From NCBI GenBank assembly GCA_026874595.1, contig CM049306.1:42598019-42662018 (forward strand): 64,000 bases of DNA, read 5' to 3'. The position numbers and the translations under genes are program-made. Shown piece after piece: positions 58,394-64,000 of this stretch; the first letter of the stretch is position 1, and every line of letters begins with the position of its first letter. Under the pieces are notes generated by a model, which made no database searches, was not told the origin of the DNA, and was given only the letters and a program-made list of their open reading frames with translations. This stretch comes from Sipunculus nudus. Its lineage: Eukaryota; Annelida; Sipuncula; Golfingiida; Sipunculidae.

Positions 58394-60351
58394 CACCTTT
58401 TTAGCGTCTGTATAATACATTTTAAAAAATTCTAGTTCTGCAAATTTACGGTAAGGAATGTATTCTCATTTACCATTTTAGAATAACCTGAAGCCAAACT
58501 AATACGTTTCTGTTACCTTAGCCTTTATATGTAGAAATATGTAAAAGCTCAAAAGCATTCCAAAAATCATTGGCTTCTCCGGCAAAAGCACTTTAATATC
58601 ATTTAGTACCCATATAACATATTCTTATATAACGCTTAAAATGTTGGTATTACTATATGCTTCCCTTAGATTTTATACATATTTCGAGGCCACCATGGTT
58701 CAGTGTACTACAAACACAAGCCATGGAAGTTAATCCTTAATTATATTGTAGCAAATCACCTGGTGCTTCAGCCTGTCATGTCACAGACTATAGTCCGTTT
58801 CATCCCCTCATGTCCACCTGTTTTTTGCTATGAAAATTTTTATTAGGTACATTTCAAGGGAAACAGTTATAGTGTAGAGGAGAGGATTACAGAACCTAAT
58901 TTTCAACAAGGTAACTAAATTCCTACCTTACGCCTTATTTGAATAATAGAATTTTCTGAAAATATGAGAAATCAGTCTATATTTTACAACATATCAGACC
59001 CACTTATGGCGGTCAAGGTCATTGGTCACATGCAAAAACAGTCTCAACTGACAGCTGCTGATTGGATGATCTCATGTAAACACTCTAAAAAAAGTAACCA
59101 GCTAAAACAAAGATGGCTACTTATGGAGGGACACACAGTATCTGCCAGATCATGATAAAGAGACTTAAATGTTGTGAAACATAAACCGGGGATTTATTGT
59201 AAAATTCTTAACTGCCATATTAGGTTGTCTCTTCCATATAATGTTTTCTTGGAAAATATTGTAAAATATAAATTTTTAAGAAAATCATCTACAAAAAACA
59301 GGTGGACAGCAGGTAGTGAAATGGACTATAGTAAATGGCTTTCCCTGTGTCCTTAGATTAGCATTACATTTCTGGTTCACCGCCTTGTTGGCATGTTGAT
59401 GCTAGTTGGAATTTGTAAAGGGGTTTTATTCATTTGCAGGACATTTCACATAAAATATTTTAATTTGATCTGTTCTCGTCTATACTACGGTAAAAGTTGA
59501 TCCCTTGAAAAAAACTTTCATGGCTGTAATATAAGATTTGGCAGCATTATATACATTTTCAATTTTTAGGGGTTTTTTTTATCGAATTAGGATGGTTTCG
59601 TTAATTTTAATAAGGTAAATAATTTTAATCAAGACTCACCTCCGTCCCCACACTCAATGCCGCTGGCTTGCCGAAGGTAGTTACCTGCGGTCCACACATC
59701 CTGAAATCAAGTAAAATATGCATGTAACGTCAATGTCGTATACTGACAAGAATAGGACTCCTCTGTTTAGGAACTGTGGATAATAAAAGCATTTTCCCGT
59801 GATGCATTTATGGTATTTTATTTTTAATTTCCATTCTAAATACATCAATGGCGTAGGTGCACATTTAATAATGATGGCATATAAAGGCCAATAAAATACG
59901 TTTGATATAATTGTTTCAAGGCAAATTACATGAATGATTTCGGACGAGAACTTGATGAAAAAAGTAAACTTCGGTATACCAGTGTGGTGCACATATCATA
60001 AAAAAGTTGTATTTGGAAATTTTGATTGGGATGGCCTGACCGTGTGGGTGAAATTAGTGTAATCAGAGGAACATTCGTATGCAGGTGATATACAGAAAGA
60101 CGGCATGAAATTGATGAATTTTATTACATTTGTTAAATTTAGTTTGGGGTTATGCTTTATTTTAGCAAAATTAATACATCTTACCAGCCATGCAATATAT
60201 TCACACATACGAGTATCATACTGTCAACCTATTCGATCGAATTCATCTCGGACAAGAATACCACTCAGTTAATACAATTGCATTGTACATGTGAACGCCT
60301 TATCTAATAAAGCTTATTGAAATTATCTGGCCGAGCCTTGTGTGTGTGTGC

Positions 60352-60406
<55 letters not shown>

Positions 60407-61969
60407 GCCTTACCCCAGAAGAAGACTCTATCTGGAAGAACTCGTACCAGATACCACTGAGCTGGCACGTAGTTTTCTGTCCCCTAGCTTTGTGACAGTC
60501 ATCACGGAAGGCCTGACCCACTACAGTCCCACAACCTGTCAAGTAGAAAGAGGAAAAGGCGTGATAACCAATTTTGGAAATAATAGCCTACCTTATGTCA
60601 TTTTCCTGTAAAGTAGTTCATTAGAAACTATAATCTATTCGCTTATTCGCTATCTTACCGCTTCACTATGAAATGTACATGGCAGGTAACCGTGATGACG
60701 TCATAAGATCCATAACGCACAAAAGAGGCGCCCACATTCAGGAGCTGCCGACCCCTGCATGTGATGTTCTTCTCGTGCACGCGCTTCAGTTTTACGTCAC
60801 ATTACTTCATATATCCATATCCAGAATGATAACCAATATGGTCACTTGTGGGTGGACGCCATGAACCACAGATATATATATTAGACATGTCAACCAGGCC
60901 GTAAAGTGAATAACATGTCAACCAGGCCGTAAAGTGAATAATATTTATACCATAAGAAGATATAGTATAAAAAATTACGCTTTTTCCTCCTCCTGCAATT
61001 GGTACAAATTTTGTTTGGCAATTAAGTTATTCTTAGGTGGACAGGGTAGTTGAACGGACTATAGATTTGTTTACTTCACGGTTTATCACATTCATAAAAA
61101 GCACGGTCAGCGATAAATGTTAAACATCATAATCATATATTTTTTTCATTTCAGGATTATAGCTTTCAATGTCGTATTTCCATGGTCCGTTTCATCCCCT
61201 CGTGTCTACTTGTTTTCTGCTATGACAATTTGTATAAATTACATTTAAAGGGGGGGGGGGGGGGTAGTGTTGTTAGGGGATTAAAGGTACATAAATACCA
61301 ACCATACATCTTATTTAAGAAACAGAATTGTTTAAAAATATGGGAAATCAGTCTAAATTTTACAACATATCAGACCCACTTATGGCGGTCAAGGTCATTG
61401 ATCACATGCAAATACAGCCTAAATGACAGCTGCTGATTGGATGTCATGCAGGAATACTTATGCAGGAATACATCTGATCTACCAGATCATTGTGAAGAGA
61501 TCAAAAGATGTGAAAAATTAAATCGATTGTAAAATTCTTAATTGCCATATCAGGCGGTCACTTCCATATGAAGTTTTCGAGGAAATTATTTAAAAATATA
61601 AATTTTAAAGGAAATTTCCCCCAAATAGGTGATAACGGTTGGTGAAACGGAGTTAATGCATAATCCACCACCCTGTTTAACTCCTCAATAAAAGATCATG
61701 ATCTAGCATTAACAAAATCTTTAACCCATAAAAATCTTTAAAAAAAAGGGATAGCTCTCTAGGACTTTGCCAAGTATAAAGCCTATTCATATAATGATTA
61801 CAGATATATAAAGTTTTTAAGATAAATTACCTGTAGATCTCAAGTTGACGTAATCGGCGGTAAAACAAAGACAGGTTCCGGCCGGAGGGTTTGTTCCGGT
61901 AATGTCAGCCAGGCCTCTGGCGGCAACCAGCAACAACAGTGCTGCAACATAGCTCCAACTAACAGCCAT
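56498..61969 (-). CDS. Secreted SH3b-like plus glycosyl-hydrolase-like 10 (GHL10) protein, 5 exons
   Basis: Minus-strand exons in order: 61969-61831, 60535-60414, 59700-59640, 57995-57918, 57657-56498; 1,560 nt, 519 residues (493 if the fourth exon is skipped). Residues 1-21 form a signal peptide (MAVSWSYVAALLLLVAARGLA, cut before DITG). Residues about 33-100 look like a Cys-containing SH3b domain (TADYVNLRS, GIWYEFFQI, WTAGNYLR). Residues about 141-500 are a GHL10/DUF187 TIM barrel with FRGMWIATAWNVDWPS, LVLQLRPAGDAFY, HAWLNPYRANLS, DAIHFDDYFYPYP (Asp pair at about 306-307), FGISPFGIYRPG and DYMAPQLYW. Bacterial relatives such as E. coli DigH (YddW) act on denuded peptidoglycan glycans; the substrate in an animal is unknown. 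The start is set by the signal peptide. It lies tail-to-tail with the giant gene. Confidence 0.92.
57918..57995 (-). CDS. GHL10 gene, probable cassette exon with GC donor
   Basis: 78 nt, phase 1 on both sides, no stops: (G)TG then IRTDGNFEDGIAITQACQLF and ALNIR. The acceptor is TAGAAACAG and the donor is AG|GCAAGT, a recognised GC-AG variant. Skipping it keeps the frame. The reading fits the flanking phases exactly, but the peptide is not a family hallmark I know, so it may be lineage-specific or alternatively spliced. Confidence 0.6.
58316..58394. repeat. (TA)n microsatellite, interrupted
   Basis: TA runs with short interruptions and TACATATA variants. Confidence 0.85.
58790..59420. repeat. 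Direct repeat in GHL10 introns, copy 1
   Basis: Colinear with 61178-61690: GTCCGTTTCATCCCCTC, AGAAATCAGTCTATATTTTA, CAACATATCAGACCCACTTA, TGGCGGTCAAGGTCATTGGT, ACAGCTGCTGATTGGATG. The two copies differ by point changes and indels. Confidence 0.85.
59640..59700 (-). CDS. GHL10 gene, third exon
   Basis: 61 nt, acceptor TGATTTCAG, donor G|GTGAGT. Encodes DVWTAGNYLRQASGIECGDG plus one base. WTAGNYL closes the SH3b-like domain. Too short to stand out by frame length. Confidence 0.88.
60339..60406. repeat. (TG)n(AG)n microsatellite next to a splice donor
   Basis: On the gene strand it reads (CT)n(CA)n and begins about 8 nt inside the intron after the second exon. Confidence 0.95.
60414..60535 (-). 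CDS. GHL10 gene, second exon (SH3b-like core)
   Basis: 122 nt. Completes a split Gly, then CGTVVGQAFRDDCHKARGQK and TTCQLSGIWYEFFQI. Acceptor CTTGACAG, donor GGG|GTAAGG. The donor is followed almost at once by a (CT)n(CA)n microsatellite. Confidence 0.9.
60885..60940. repeat. 28-bp tandem duplication
   Basis: ACATGTCAACCAGGCCGTAA followed by AGTGAATA occurs twice head-to-tail, at the edge of the dispersed repeat at 60893-61050. Confidence 0.9.
60893..61050. repeat. Dispersed repeat (CCAGGCCGTA family), copy 2
   Basis: Partner of 31065-31240, same orientation. Confidence 0.6.
61178..61690. repeat. Direct repeat in GHL10 introns, copy 2
   Basis: Partner of 58790-59420. It carries a G13-scale homopolymer near 61250-61263 that the other copy lacks. 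Confidence 0.85.
61831..61969 (-). CDS. GHL10 gene, first coding exon with signal peptide
   Basis: ATG at 61969-61967 opens MAVSWSYVAALLLLVAARG, a clear signal peptide, then DITGTNPPAGTCLCFTADYV. Donor ACAG|GTAATT. A longer open frame in another register over the same bases is a shadow: the phase into the next exons fits only this one. Confidence 0.92.
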
Positions 61970-62758
61970 AGTAGAGGTTTAACTGTTGTCAATAATACGG
62001 TCTCACAAGATAGGAAATCAATCCACCTGTTTGTTTGATAACCCACAACTTATATCAGAGAACACCTGTTTGGTCACATGTTATATTTTAAGTGTGTACT
62101 CGTGCTTGATTGTATATAATTGTATATAATGTGGTGTGATTGTGTCATTGTGCGTAAGTATTTATGTAAAGGTTGGTTAAAGGGTAGCTTTGGGTTAAGC
62201 TCCGCTTAAACAAATTTTATTCGTCAAAATATGCGTGCCGGTTATGCCTGATCGGTATCAAATATAAGAGTATTGTAAAGCAATTTACACTAATGACATA
62301 ATTATATATGTTTATAAATGGTTTAGCTTATAATCCGCTCTTTATTTAAAACCCCCATACTCGTTTTGCTTACGATATCAAACTATAAAACTTAATTCCA
62401 TGAAAACACTTATTATGTATTTAGCCTATAATGAAGTTTAATTACTTTATGTAAGAGTGATTTAATATCAGTGGTTGAAGGTTGCTATGTTTGGTACATC
62501 TTTATACATGCGAAGCAGTTTTTTATTATTTAATAGCACTTTAAAGCATGATTACAGATCGGTCAGACAATAGAATCATTCCACTCTTATCGACAGCACA
62601 TTGGTCAACAATGACCTAGTAACCTGACTAGCACAAGGTCACAAGTAAACACGTCATCCTGGGCAGTACGGGAAAAGTACTCTATACACATACACATTAT
62701 GCTTGCAGAATTCATGCAAACAAATCTACTAAAAAGGATTTTCAAAGATTTAAATTAC

Positions 62759-62900
62759 AGTAGTTATACAGGCTTATTAAACCAAGTCCTAAAATTGCAA
62801 CGGAGTCGTGCAAATAAATGGCTGTAACAGAAATAAATATGGTGACAAAAATCACACTTAGACATAAAGTAGGACTTGGTTTAATAAGTTAGTATAGCCA
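62759..62900. mobile_element. Small palindromic MITE-like element
   Basis: GCTTATTAAACCAAGTCCTA at the left is mirrored by TAGGACTTGGTTTAATAAGT at the right, about 100 bp apart, with GTTATAC/GTATAGC-type extensions. The core is non-coding. Confidence 0.7.
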
Positions 62901-62924
62901 CTATAATATCTGATAACTGGTTAC

Positions 62925-63324
62925 AGCAGATTTGGCGTGGCAGGATCTGCCTTTAAATCTCCGCACAGTGGATTCTTTTCGTTCTTTTAAACGTATTTTA
63001 AAGACATATTTTTTAGACAAGCATTTGACTGACATTTATGAACTTCTATAGGATAATTTATCACTCTTTATAATTTCTGTTCTAGCTTAGTATTTTAACT
63101 TTATTATTTTTATCATTTTTGTGTGTGATGTTATATTGATATTAGGCTGTTGTCAATCAACTTATTGGTTTTATAATGTAACCATTGTATTTTTATCAAC
63201 TTATAAATTATGCATGTCTTAGGATCGAACTTGTTTCTGTAATTAGTATAAGCGCCACTGTGCACGTGTATATATTGTGGATAATTGCGCATTAAAAATA
63301 TAGGTAAATTATAATAATAATAAC
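62925..63324 (+). mobile_element. Non-LTR retrotransposon 3' end
   Basis: In frame from about 62935: AWQDLPLNLRTVDSFRSFKR then ILKTYFLDKHLTDIYELL and TAG near 63050. This is the typical last stretch of a CR1/Jockey-type ORF2, followed by ~270 bp of 3' UTR-like DNA ending in TAATAATAATAA. It is 5'-truncated. Confidence 0.8.
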
Positions 63325-64000
63325 ACTTTTGAATTCAGTCGATGGGCTTGAGTGATACACGGTGGTAACAAATATGGTCACAACTGCAATTCTGGTATTT
63401 TATTCCTGCTCCCGGACTTCAGTCTAACATAATGTTATCTACAACATATGTTAGGCTGCTTAGCTGTCTAAACGCCTATATACTTGCTATGTGATATTAC
63501 TAAGAACACGTCGCCAGATAAGAAAATACATGAATTCTATCTGGAAATTACAGTTGTCAGAAAAAAAATATCAGAACACGTAGATCTCCTTTATTTCGCT
63601 TTTTAATGACAGAGATAAATAAACAGGATATGAATTTATTCAGGAAATAGATGATTGATTTTCAGAAAAAGAAACAGTTGTCCCTTGATAAAACGCAGGA
63701 AGAATACTAAACAAATCTGCATTCTTAGGAATACGAGCCTCCTCCATGTGTTTACTTTCACTTATTCGGCCAATATTCCCGGGTTTTATCTTGCATAAAT
63801 GATTGTATATTTATGAATTTAACTTGATGACATTCCTTAATCCGGGTCAAATGCCAGATCCACACCAAAATCTAATAGTTCCTTCCTTCGCCTATTTCCG
63901 AAATACCCTGAAAGTTTATGAGATTTCGTTCATGACTGCGTGAGTTATGTTGTGAAAAACACACACTCGATCACACGCACGTATGTTGATGAACGCATAC

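Larger units (their letters stand above)
57996..59639 (-). other. Intron of the GHL10 gene
   Basis: Holds a G-run (about 58265-58279), a TA microsatellite (58316-58394) and one copy of a ~500-600-bp direct repeat (58790-59420). No further exon is recognised. Confidence 0.6.
61970..64000. other. 5' flank of the GHL10 gene and unassigned DNA
   Basis: Upstream (minus-strand) sequence includes AT-rich stretches near 62085-62095 but no clear core promoter. Beyond lie a hairpin MITE-like element, a non-LTR fragment and AT-rich DNA. 63330-64000 shows nothing I can name. Confidence 0.6.

Noticed and set aside
61840-62046. 68-codon minus-strand frame over the GHL10 first exon
   Set aside because: Wrong register: the frame beginning at 61969 gives a signal peptide and joins the next exon in phase.

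Overview
This is animal nuclear DNA: AT-rich, intron-rich, with GT-AG introns, AATAAA signals, non-LTR retrotransposon fragments, MITEs, tRNA-derived SINE heads, (TA)n microsatellites and long poly-C/poly-G runs. The HSP90-family protein ends in HTEL, and the gene and repeat content suggests a marine lophotrochozoan, most likely a mollusc; that placement is inference.

Layout, left to right. (1) 530-600 looks like the last coding exon of an unidentified + strand gene. (2) 4403-13722, + strand: 13 exons of endoplasmin (GRP94/HSP90B1), the ER-lumen HSP90. All splice phases agree and the gene is complete from the N-terminal ATPase domain to the HTEL signal. The exon or exons for the signal peptide and first ~40-50 residues could not be found. 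(3) 18297-54699, + strand: the striking locus. A giant gene has at least five exons, every one starting and ending in phase 0 except the last, which ends at the stop. It encodes about 3,725 residues made mostly of DxDxDG calcium-loop repeats of thrombospondin type-3 style ([12 protein letters not shown] / [10 protein letters not shown]). The two large exons are built differently. Exon 4 (4,896 nt) has seven supermodules, each with a pair of PDFIAIF motifs. Exon 5 (4,608 nt) has four ~305-340-residue modules that start with LDHDL, and it opens with an 86-residue Lys-rich, acid-free segment. Two small exons encode a repeat stub and an Asn-Pro-Gly-His minisatellite. The protein is probably secreted and binds calcium or mineral, but that is inference.

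(4) 56498-61969, - strand: five exons of a secreted protein with a signal peptide, a Cys-containing SH3b-like domain and a glycosyl-hydrolase-like 10 (GHL10, DUF187-type) TIM-barrel domain. It lies tail-to-tail with the giant gene. One in-frame exon has a GC donor and may be a cassette exon.

The long introns of the giant gene hold non-LTR fragments (22.6-23.2 kb and 23.6-24.4 kb), a two-copy MITE family (25.3 and 43.2 kb), a 137-bp satellite-like tandem array (33.8-35.7 kb), inverted arrays of a ~155-bp repeat (38.85-39.26 and 40.9-41.45 kb), SINE heads and several dispersed direct repeats.

GRP94 handles secretory-pathway folding. The giant protein, if its missing 5' exon supplies a signal peptide, and the GHL10 protein would be secretory cargo. 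I see no sequence evidence that the genes work together beyond being neighbours.
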